Below are positions 1-5,648 of a DNA stretch of 10,938 nucleotides, piece after piece. Numbering within the stretch: position 1 is the first letter of the stretch; every line of letters starts with the position of its first letter. A model generated the notes under the pieces. That model saw only the letters and a program-made list of their open reading frames with translations, made no database searches and had not been told where the DNA came from. A program made the position numbers and the translations under genes. This stretch comes from Thermoplasmata archaeon (GTDB taxonomy: Archaea; Thermoplasmatota; Thermoplasmata; Lutacidiplasmatales; UBA184), in assembly GCA_021848165.1 (NCBI GenBank), contig JAJZMW010000159.1, forward strand, positions 1 to 10,938, in the 5' to 3' direction.

Positions 1-749
1 ACGGTCGTCACGATCGCCGCCGCGGCGCGGGCGGCCGCGAGGTACGATTCCGCGACATCGAGGTAGGCGTTCTTGACGTAGTTGCCGATCGTCCGGGCCC
101 AGTGGTCCGAGACGGCGCGGAAGCGCGACGCGGCGAGCGGGCCGACCAGGGCCTCGTTGTCGAGGACGTGGAGGCTCGCTCGGCCCTGGCTCCGCAGGTC
201 CCCGAACCGCTCGAGGAGGTGGATCCGACCGACCGTCCGCTCGGCGACCGCTCGTCGATCTCCCTCGCAGACGAACGGCTTGATCACGAACGCGCTCACG
301 AAGGCGGCCCGCTGGCTCGCGAGCTCGAGGACCTGGGGAAGCACACCCGTTCCGGCCCCTCCGCCCAGACTGCCGACGATCGTCACGAAGTGGGTCTCGT
401 CGAAGACCCGCCGCAGTACGGGTTCGCCCGCCCGCGCGAGAACCCGACCGATGAACGGGCTGCCGCCCGTGTCCCCCTGGGCTCCGCCTTCGGAGCCGAG
501 GTAGATCCGCCGGTCGAACTCCTCGAAGCCTTGGACGCTCGGATCGCAATTGATCGCGATCGTCTCGAGGTGCCGCAGGCGTCGCTGCGCAATCGCCTGC
601 GCGATCCGCACGGCGCCGCCGCCCACCGCGACGAGGGCGAAACGGATCTCGTGTCCGAGCCGCACCTCCGCGGAGATCTCCTCTCCGCTAGGATCGCCGT
701 ACCCCGGCGCTAGGCTCGTTAGACCCGCTCCTCGAATGGCCTCGGACAT
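1..749 (-). CDS. FtsZ/tubulin-superfamily GTPase (FtsZ-like), 3' end outside the window
   Basis: The first 249 codons of an FtsZ-family protein are visible; the C-terminus lies beyond the left edge. After a loose 35-residue N-terminal extension comes a first strand and glycine loop (ALVAVGGGAVRIA, 38-50), a T3-like stretch (GDTGGSP, 92-98), the tubulin/FtsZ signature as GSLGGGAGTG (126-135), a T5-like KPFxxEGDRR (158-166) and a T6-like LHVLDNEAL (193-201). KPFxxEG and the signature match FtsZ better than CetZ. The first loop lacks the GGGGN of classical FtsZ, and the signature has Ala where Thr is usual (GGGAGTG). I cannot find a clear T7 catalytic loop (NxDxxD) in the visible part. By family knowledge it should bind GTP and polymerise at the membrane in division or shape control; whether it is the main divisome FtsZ is open. 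It starts with ATG at 749, 37 nt after the RHH gene, so the two are probably cotranscribed. Confidence 0.85.
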   Translation of the reverse strand, partial: MSEAIRGAGLTSLAPGYGDPSGEEISAEVRLGHEIRFALVAVGGGAVRIAQAIAQRRLRHLETIAINCDPSVQGFEEFDRRIYLGSEGGAQGDTGGSPFIGRVLARAGEPVLRRVFDETHFVTIVGSLGGGAGTGVLPQVLELASQRAAFVSAFVIKPFVCEGDRRAVAERTVGRIHLLERFGDLRSQGRASLHVLDNEALVGPLAASRFRAVSDHWARTIGNYVKNAYLDVAESYLAAARAAAAIVTT

Positions 750-752
750 GTG

Positions 753-761
753 CCCCACCCC
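753..761 (-). promoter_or_regulatory. Possible ribosome-binding site of the FtsZ-like gene
   Basis: On the minus strand a GGGGTGGGG run ends 3 nt before the ATG at 749, and a GGAG lies a further few bases upstream (763-766). It contains the archaeal GGTG core but could simply be G-rich spacer. It fits translation of an internal operon gene rather than a leaderless start. Confidence 0.35.
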
Positions 762-786
762 GCTCCCGCGCTCGACCACATGGTTC

Positions 787-1287
787 CTAGCGTCCGACGA
801 CCCCGCGCCGCTCGAGATCCTTTCCGCTCTCCCGGAGGGCCGCCTCCCGCTCCTGGTGGCCGGCCGCCGTCTGGGCGCCCACGCGGTGGTAGTCGACCTG
901 GTCCCGGACCTTCCGCGCCATCGCCGCCTCGCGGACGAGCGCCGCGAGGAGATCGCGGAGCGGTCGGTCGTTCTCCAGGAAGTGCGCGTAGGCCTTCCAT
1001 TCGGCAACCTCGTGCGGCCGGAGCCGGATCGGGACCTCCACGAAGCCTTCGGCGTCCCGCTCGGGGGTCGTGTCGGTCGACAACGCGCGGGACCTCAGGA
1101 GCGCGTGCATCGCGGCCCGCAAAAGCTCCGATCGGCTCTCGAACTCGCCGTTGGCGACGAACGAGTCGATCAGCTCGAGCTCTCGGCGGTTGCACCGTAG
1201 CGCGATGCGCGCGTCCTCGGGGTCCGTCCGTCGTGCTCCTCGCTCGCGAACGAGCGCGGAGCGTCGGGGAGGCACATTGTCGAACAC
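787..1287 (-). CDS. Ribbon-helix-helix DNA-binding protein, probably two RHH units (CdrS-like position next to ftsZ)
   Basis: This 166-residue protein begins with a clear MetJ/Arc/CopG ribbon-helix-helix: strand RIALRC (27-32), helix A at 34-46, a turn with NGEFESRSE (46-54) and helix B to about 64. After an acidic linker (70-81) a second strand-helix-helix pattern appears: FVEVPIRL (82-89), RPHEVAEWKAYAHFLE (90-105), then NDRPLRDLLAALVREA (106-121). The charged tail from about 135 has no evident fold. RHH proteins bind DNA as dimers through a shared beta ribbon, so two units in one chain could form a self-contained binding module. The FtsZ-like gene follows after 37 nt. In haloarchaea a short RHH regulator, CdrS, is encoded next to ftsZ2 and controls division genes; by position this may be an equivalent, which is inference. 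The start is GTG at 1287, with an in-frame GTG at 1275 as an alternative; neither has a Shine-Dalgarno. Confidence 0.85.
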   Translation of the reverse strand: MFDNVPPRRSALVRERGARRTDPEDARIALRCNRRELELIDSFVANGEFESRSELLRAAMHALLRSRALSTDTTPERDAEGFVEVPIRLRPHEVAEWKAYAHFLENDRPLRDLLAALVREAAMARKVRDQVDYHRVGAQTAAGHQEREAALRESGKDLERRGVVGR

Positions 1288-1315
1288 GGTTGCGACCGAA
1301 GAACGGGATTCCTAC

Positions 1316-1323
1316 TACTTAAA
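1316..1323 (-). promoter_or_regulatory. TATA-like box for the RHH - FtsZ-like operon
   Basis: Read on the minus strand this is TTTAAGTA, inside an A/T island in otherwise GC-rich DNA. Its centre is about 32 nt from the GTG at 1287, so with usual archaeal spacing transcription would begin near 1294 and leave only a few leader bases. That agrees with the absence of a Shine-Dalgarno. Confidence 0.5.
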
Positions 1324-1374
1324 CATCGCTCGAGCATTGCCTCGAATATCGCCCGGGCCATCTCTTCGCGGATC

Positions 1375-1394
1375 TCCTGACGTGTCAGACAGGA
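1375..1394. promoter_or_regulatory. Overlapping dyads between divergent promoters (possible operator)
   Basis: Three overlapping inverted repeats are packed into 20 bp: CTGAC-GT-GTCAG (1377-1388), TGTC-A-GACA (1383-1391) and an outer TCCTG...CAGGA (1375-1379 with 1390-1394). The cluster lies between the RHH gene and the divergent pilin-like gene, which suits a regulatory site and possibly autoregulation by the RHH protein. No bound factor can be deduced from the sequence, and short dyads do occur by chance. Confidence 0.3.
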
Positions 1395-1481
1395 TTGGAT
1401 CTTCGTCGAACACGCGATCCGGCCGCTCGTCGCGCGTATAACCTGGGTCCGAGCCGGTGCGAACCGACGCCGCTCGACTCG

Positions 1482-1490
1482 AACTATAGG
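1482..1490 (+). promoter_or_regulatory. TATA-like box for the pilin-like gene
   Basis: AACTATAGG stands out as A/T-rich and is centred about 36 nt before the GTG start at 1522, giving a predicted transcript start near 1512 and a short leader. A second A/T patch at 1437-1442 (TATAAC) is too far upstream to be the main element for this gene. Confidence 0.45.
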
Positions 1491-1521
1491 TTCAAATGGT
1501 CCCGACCCTCGCTGGCCTATC

Positions 1522-2157
1522 GTGGAGTGTACGGGAACATGGGCGGCCGGGGCGCCCGGGGTCGCGAGGGCCCGTCGTCGGCTCCGCCGCTCGCGACGCG
1601 GGGTCTCTCCGATCATCGCGACGATCCTGCTCGTCGCGATCACCGTGACCCTCGCCGCGCTGTTCTACGTCTTCCTCATTCCGCTGATCCCTCACGCCAC
1701 GACCCCGCTGAGCGGCAACTTCGCGTGGGGTACGACGACCTGCTACGGGGTGGGATGCCGTCCGGGGCCGAACACGACGGGCTGCCAACTGAACGACTTC
1801 TGCTGGTCGGTCACGATCTCGACCGCGAGCAACGGGGTCGCCCCGGACTCGCTGACCCTCTACGTGCAGAACGCCACGCAACAGACCGTCTCCACGGCCG
1901 GCTGGACGTTCTACATTATCGAGAACACGAACCCGGCTCAGGTCGTGGCGTACGCCCCGGGCTCGATCGCCGGTAGTTCGGGAGCCGGGTGGGTCGGCGG
2001 CGCCACGCACTCTCCGAGCGATGCGTTGACGTTGGTCGATACGCTCTGGATCGACACGGGCTCTTCCCACAGCTATCAGGGCGCGACCCTCACGCTGGTC
2101 ACCAATGGGCAGAACGGGTTCAGCGGCTCGCTCGCCGGGATTCTCCTCGCGACCTGA
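1522..2157 (+). CDS. Archaeal type IV pilin-like secreted protein (class III signal peptide)
   Basis: The 211-residue product has a basic N-terminus (RARRRLRRSRRG, 16-27), then VSPIIATILLVAITVTLAAL (28-47) and a hydrophobic run to about residue 55. This is the typical N-terminus of euryarchaeal pilins: the prepilin peptidase cuts after the Gly, here G27|V28, and the hydrophobic helix packs the pilus core or anchors the subunit. The remainder is Ser/Thr/Gly/Asn-rich and beta-like, with four cysteines (74, 79, 88, 94) that could form disulfides and two N-glycosylation sequons (N84, N117), as expected of a surface domain. The start is GTG; the ATG at 1539 is out of frame. No pilus ATPase or membrane platform gene is in the window, so whether it builds a pilus or acts as a lone surface protein is open. 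It is divergent from the RHH gene. Confidence 0.85.
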   Translation: MECTGTWAAGAPGVARARRRLRRSRRGVSPIIATILLVAITVTLAALFYVFLIPLIPHATTPLSGNFAWGTTTCYGVGCRPGPNTTGCQLNDFCWSVTISTASNGVAPDSLTLYVQNATQQTVSTAGWTFYIIENTNPAQVVAYAPGSIAGSSGAGWVGGATHSPSDALTLVDTLWIDTGSSHSYQGATLTLVTNGQNGFSGSLAGILLAT

Positions 2158-2167
2158 ACCGGGGACC

Positions 2168-2179
2168 GCCCCGCGGGGC
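2168..2179. terminator. GC palindrome between convergent genes, possible terminator hairpin
   Basis: GCCCCGCGGGGC is a perfect 12-bp palindrome inside the 30-bp gap between the convergent pilin-like and zinc-ribbon membrane genes. It could fold on either transcript, but it has little room for a loop and no T-tract follows. In DNA this GC-rich it may be accidental. Confidence 0.25.
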
Positions 2180-2187
2180 AGCTCGTC

Positions 2188-3252
2188 TCATCCGTTCGGC
2201 GCGCTCGAAGAGCCGTCCTTCGCACCGAGCGCGGCGCCGCACTTCCAGCAGAACGTCTCTTGGGGATAGACCACCGCTCCGCAGTTCGGGCACGCCTGCT
2301 CGCTCGCCGGCGGGGCGGCGGGGGCGGGAGTCGGTGTCGACGGGAGCGGCGCCGCCCCTCCGCTCGGGGGCCGGCGGACGGGCCGGGAGCGCGTCCCCGT
2401 CCCTGCCTCAGGAGCGGCGGACGACGCTCGGGCGCGCGCCGCGGCCAGCTGGCGCTTTTCGCGACGCATCCGATAGATGACGTAGACGAGGAGAGCGATG
2501 TAGAAGGGAATCCCCACGTACAGCCCGACGGCGATGTAGAACGTGCCGATCAGGGCCGCAAAGACCGTCGTCCAGTCGCCCGCGATCGGACCGATCAAGC
2601 CGTTGTAGAAGCTGGAGTCACCGACGAGGGAATCGTACGCGAGGCCATGGGTGCTGTTCCGGTAGTAGAGACCCATCTGCCAGTACCAGATGTTCGCGGA
2701 GGAGATCGTCTCGTTGAACCAGACGGTCGTCTCACTCGTGAAGCTCGAGACATTCTTCGGCGATGGATAGGCGTTGAACGCATACCCGGCGCCGCAATTC
2801 GGATCCGAAGTTCCGGTCGCGCCCGGACAGGTGCTGACGTAGAGGGTCAGGTTCACCAGCGTCGTATTCCGAAGCGCGCCCGGTACCACCTCGACCTCCC
2901 ATGAGAAGACCGAACCCGCCGGGGCGGAGTACGGAGAGACGGTCGCGTTCTGAAGGAAATTGTCGGTCGAGTTCACCGGCGACGGAGCGGCGAAGTAGTA
3001 CGGGACCTCGATGGCCGCCCACACCGGAGGGGCGGCGAGGAGGATCGCGATCCCCACGATTGCGAGGTAGCGGGGCCGGCTCGCGCCGACCCAGATGGGG
3101 ATTCCGAGCCCGAACAGGATCCCCGCGACGATGCCGAAGAGAACCCCGCCGACCAGGAGGGCGGCGGCGGTGATCAGGATCGCGATCGCGATGAGTACGA
3201 TCCGTCCGATGCGCCCGTTCAGGAACTTCTTGACGGTTCGGAAGGAGGCCAT
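2188..3252 (-). CDS. Membrane protein with a glycosylated outer domain and a C-terminal cytoplasmic zinc ribbon
   Basis: No named family is recognised. The 354-residue chain has three hydrophobic segments (about 17-36, 37-56, 62-82), a hydrophilic domain (85-228) with seven N-X-S/T sequons (N94, 102, 129, 134, 167, 180, 199) and a Cys pair (142, 153), a long hydrophobic segment (about 230-259), a basic patch RMRREKR (261-267), a Pro/Ala/Ser linker (275-318) and a CxxC...CxxC zinc ribbon (C321, C324, C335, C338). Positive residues at the N-terminus and after the last membrane segment put both ends inside and the sequon domain outside, consistent with four crossings. It might be a surface sensor or scaffold, which is inference. 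The start is ATG at 3252: the reading frame is open upstream, but that part only mirrors apgM, whereas the membrane protein pattern begins here with an A/T box just upstream. Confidence 0.8.
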   Translation of the reverse strand: MASFRTVKKFLNGRIGRIVLIAIAILITAAALLVGGVLFGIVAGILFGLGIPIWVGASRPRYLAIVGIAILLAAPPVWAAIEVPYYFAAPSPVNSTDNFLQNATVSPYSAPAGSVFSWEVEVVPGALRNTTLVNLTLYVSTCPGATGTSDPNCGAGYAFNAYPSPKNVSSFTSETTVWFNETISSANIWYWQMGLYYRNSTHGLAYDSLVGDSSFYNGLIGPIAGDWTTVFAALIGTFYIAVGLYVGIPFYIALLVYVIYRMRREKRQLAAARARASSAAPEAGTGTRSRPVRRPPSGGAAPLPSTPTPAPAAPPASEQACPNCGAVVYPQETFCWKCGAALGAKDGSSSAPNG

Positions 3253-3278
3253 GGCCGCGAGGGGGGAGCCCGGCACCC

Positions 3279-3286
3279 CTTTATTA
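3279..3286. promoter_or_regulatory. Shared TATA-like element of a divergent promoter
   Basis: The top strand reads CTTTATTA and the bottom strand TAATAAAG. It is the only A/T-rich patch in the 54-bp gap between the zinc-ribbon membrane gene and apgM. The centre is about 24 nt from the apgM ATG (3307) and 31 nt from the ATG at 3252, so both transcripts could be leaderless or nearly so. Neither start has a Shine-Dalgarno, which supports this reading. Confidence 0.5.
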
Positions 3287-3306
3287 CTCCGTGGCCCGGG
3301 CGGGCG

Positions 3307-4617
3307 ATGACGCCGCCGGCCGACCGGTTCGTCCTGGTCATCCTCGACGGGCTCGGGGATCTCCCTCACCCGCACACCGAGGGCCGGACCCCGGTCGAGG
3401 CCGCCCGCACTCCCATTCTCGATCGCGCGATGCGTCTCGGGGCGATGGGCGACGTGGTCGTCGTGGGGGTCGGAACCGCCCCCGAATCCGATGCCGGCGT
3501 CTTCGCGCTCCTGGGCTACGACCCCGTCCGGGATTCTCCGGGCCGCGGCGTCCTCGAGGCGGAGGGGATCGGCATCGCCGTCGCGCCGGGGGACGTTGCG
3601 TTCCGGCTGAACTTCGCGACGGTCGCCGGCGATCGACGCGTCCTCGATGCCCGCGTGGGCCGCTCCCTCGCCACGGGAGAAGCGAGCTCGCTCGCCGAGA
3701 GCCTGACCGCCGCCGATCTCCTCGCCGATGTCGGGATCCGGGCGACGGTCCGCGCCACGGTGGGGCACCGCGGCGTCCTTCTCCTCCATCCGACCCGCGG
3801 CGGCCCGCTCTCGCCCCGGGTCTCGAACGCGGACCCGTTCTACGAGCGCGTCGGCGGGATGGGGCGGGCGCGAGCGGAGGCGGAGCCGTTCGTCCCACCG
3901 GTGGTCGCGGAGGTCGACGAGCCGTCGGCGACCCGGACCGCGTCGGCGACGAACCTCTTCTTGGGCCGCGCCGGCGAGATGCTCGCGGCGCATCCCACGA
4001 ACGCCCGGCGCGCCCTCGCGGGGAAGAAGATCGCGAACGGGCTGCTGCTTCGCAACGCCGGGAGCGCGGCGTCGCCCGGCCCCGAACCGTTCGCGCGGCG
4101 CTGGGGGCTCGCCGCGGCGGCGATCACGGAGATGCCGGTGGAGCGGGGCATCGCTCGGCTGCTGGGCCTCGGGGACGATTACATCGGTCCGATGGGCTCG
4201 GACCGCGACGCCGGGTACGGGGACCGCGCCCGGAGGACGCTCGCCGCCCTCGATCGCGTTCCGTTCGTGTACGTCCACTTGAAGGGGCCCGACGAGCCCG
4301 GCCACGACGGCGACGCGCACCGCAAGCGAGAGATCGTCGAGGCGATCGATCGCAGCTTCTTCGCCCCGTTCTTCGAGGGGGTCGATCTCGAGCGGACCCG
4401 CATCGCCATCACCGCGGACCACGCGACGCCCGCGATCCGCAAAGGGCACACGGACGACCCCGTGCCGCTGCTCCTTCTCGGGGCGGGCATCCCCGCCACG
4501 CCTCCCTCGCCCGGCGCCACGTTCGGCGAGCCGGTCGCCTCTCGGGGTTCGCTCGGGCACCTCGTGGGTCGGGACGTGATGCGCCTCCTGCTCGGTCGCG
4601 GTCCCGGTCCCGCATGA
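3307..4617 (+). CDS. apgM: 2,3-bisphosphoglycerate-independent phosphoglycerate mutase, archaeal type
   Basis: A 436-residue cytoplasmic enzyme that interconverts 3- and 2-phosphoglycerate. It belongs to the archaeal branch of the alkaline-phosphatase superfamily, usually slightly over 400 residues. The N-terminal metal-binding LVILDGLGD has D14; the nucleophile serine is S61 in TAPESDAGVFALLGYDP. HLKGPDEPGHDGD (H324, D329, H333) and ITADHATP (D371, H372) supply the remaining metal ligands, followed by the usual GHTDDPVPLLL. All expected catalytic motifs are present. It starts with ATG at 3307 without a Shine-Dalgarno, about 24 nt from a TATA-like element, so a leaderless mRNA is likely. It is the first gene of an operon: its TGA overlaps the next ATG as ATGA. 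With ppsA two genes downstream it serves lower glycolysis/gluconeogenesis. Confidence 0.95.
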   Translation: MTPPADRFVLVILDGLGDLPHPHTEGRTPVEAARTPILDRAMRLGAMGDVVVVGVGTAPESDAGVFALLGYDPVRDSPGRGVLEAEGIGIAVAPGDVAFRLNFATVAGDRRVLDARVGRSLATGEASSLAESLTAADLLADVGIRATVRATVGHRGVLLLHPTRGGPLSPRVSNADPFYERVGGMGRARAEAEPFVPPVVAEVDEPSATRTASATNLFLGRAGEMLAAHPTNARRALAGKKIANGLLLRNAGSAASPGPEPFARRWGLAAAAITEMPVERGIARLLGLGDDYIGPMGSDRDAGYGDRARRTLAALDRVPFVYVHLKGPDEPGHDGDAHRKREIVEAIDRSFFAPFFEGVDLERTRIAITADHATPAIRKGHTDDPVPLLLLGAGIPATPPSPGATFGEPVASRGSLGHLVGRDVMRLLLGRGPGPA

Positions 4618-5648
4618 GGAGTCCGGCCCTCCGCGTCCCCCGTTCCGACGGGGAAGCGACCCGTCAGAAACTGGTCGCGGCGGGACGCCTGCGATCCGAC
4701 CTTCGCATCGTCCTTGAGGGGGAGCATCTCCTGCTCCCGATCCTCCCGCCGATCGCTCCGGAGATCCCCGGGGACCGGATCGAGGCCGAGTTCCCGGAGG
4801 GACCGGCCGGGGCCGCACCGACGCAGTACCGGGAACTGGTCGAGCTCTCCGAGGCGGAGCGGGCCTTCTTGCCGCGTTCGTTCGACGTGATCGGAGATAT
4901 CGTCCTCATCCGGGTCCCCGACGAGCTCGCATCTCGGTCGGCCGCGATCGGCGAGGCGCTCCTTCGATTCGTGCCGAACGCTCGGATCGTCGGCGCGGAC
5001 CACGGGGTGCATGGCCCCGACCGAGTGCGCCGGCTGGAGCGGATCGCCGGCGCGGGGTCGTGGTCGACCCGGCATCGGGAGAACGGGATCGAGATCGACG
5101 TCGATGTCGAGCGCGCCTACTTCTCTCCGAGGCTTGCGCGGGAGCACGCACGGGTCGCGTCGTCGGTGCGCGACGGCGAGGAGGTCTTCGATCTCTGCTG
5201 CGGCGTCGGGCCGTTCGCGCTCGCGATCGCCCGGGACGGGCGCGCGCGGACCGTCTGGGCGGTCGACCACAACCCCGCGGCCATCGAACTGCTGGTCGCC
5301 TCCGCGGCTCGCCTGGGGCGGGGGGACCGGTTGCGCCCCGTCCGAGCCGACGTCGCATCGTTTCTCGCCGAGGGACGCCCGTGCGATCGCGCGGTTCTCA
5401 ATCTTCCTCACGAAGGGATTAAGTATCTAGCTTCGGTGGCACGATCGGTTCGGCCCGCCGGAGCGATCCACTACTACGAAGTGGTCGACCGGACGGCCCT
5501 CGCCACTCGGGGGATCGGTCTCGTGCGCAACCTCGAACCAGACGGGGGCTGGAGGGTGGCGGAGCAGCACGCGGTCCATCCGTACTCTTCCGACTCCGAC
5601 CTCGTGGCCTTCGAGCTGCATCGAGAGCCGGCACGAGGTCCGACATGA
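4614..5648 (+). CDS. trm5: tRNA (guanine-37 N1)-methyltransferase, Trm5 family
   Basis: The 344-residue product fits Trm5, which uses S-adenosylmethionine to make m1G37 next to the anticodon and so suppresses frameshifting. The N-terminal D1-like part begins with LRVPRSDGEATRQKL (6-20); the family hallmark FDVIGDIVLI spans 90-99; YFSPRLAREHAR is at 169-180; the SAM-binding VFDLCCGVGPFALAIA covers 191-206; the acidic ribose-binding strand VWAVDHN is at 214-220; and NLPHEG is at 263-268. R137, Y169 and E177 line up at a constant offset of 8 with the catalytic residues I recall for the Methanocaldococcus jannaschii enzyme (R145, Y177, E185), and N263 fits its NLP asparagine. Related wyosine enzymes (Taw2) share parts of this fold; the intact N-terminal domain and NLP motif favour Trm5. 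ATGA overlaps at both ends place it mid-operon. Confidence 0.9.
   Translation: MRSPALRVPRSDGEATRQKLVAAGRLRSDLRIVLEGEHLLLPILPPIAPEIPGDRIEAEFPEGPAGAAPTQYRELVELSEAERAFLPRSFDVIGDIVLIRVPDELASRSAAIGEALLRFVPNARIVGADHGVHGPDRVRRLERIAGAGSWSTRHRENGIEIDVDVERAYFSPRLAREHARVASSVRDGEEVFDLCCGVGPFALAIARDGRARTVWAVDHNPAAIELLVASAARLGRGDRLRPVRADVASFLAEGRPCDRAVLNLPHEGIKYLASVARSVRPAGAIHYYEVVDRTALATRGIGLVRNLEPDGGWRVAEQHAVHPYSSDSDLVAFELHREPARGPT
5635..5639 (+). promoter_or_regulatory. Ribosome-binding site of ppsA inside the end of trm5
   Basis: GAGGT stands 5 nt before the ppsA ATG at 5645. It supports that start and shows that ppsA can be initiated directly or by coupling with trm5. Nothing comparable precedes the trm5 ATG, which may depend more on translation of apgM. 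Confidence 0.5.

Noticed and set aside
102..713. 203-codon plus-strand open frame at the left edge
   Set aside because: Opposite strand of the FtsZ-like gene, whose glycine signature and loops are clear on the minus strand.
1486..1510. T-arm-like GGTTCAAAT suggesting a tRNA
   Set aside because: The flanking five-base arms do not pair and no acceptor, D or anticodon stems can be built around it.
1170..1643. 157-codon minus-strand open frame crossing the divergent gap
   Set aside because: It overlaps both the RHH gene and the pilin leader in other frames and is Arg-rich without any motif.
3291..4613. Plus-strand open frame extending upstream of trm5
   Set aside because: It overlaps apgM in another frame and encodes Arg/Pro-rich nonsense. 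The Trm5 N-terminus begins naturally at ATG 4614.
3253..4818. Long minus-strand open frame continuing upstream of the zinc-ribbon membrane gene
   Set aside because: It runs antisense to apgM and the start of trm5, which are unmistakable, and its product is Arg/Gly/Asp-rich with no fold. It is a GC-bias shadow; the real start is ATG 3252.
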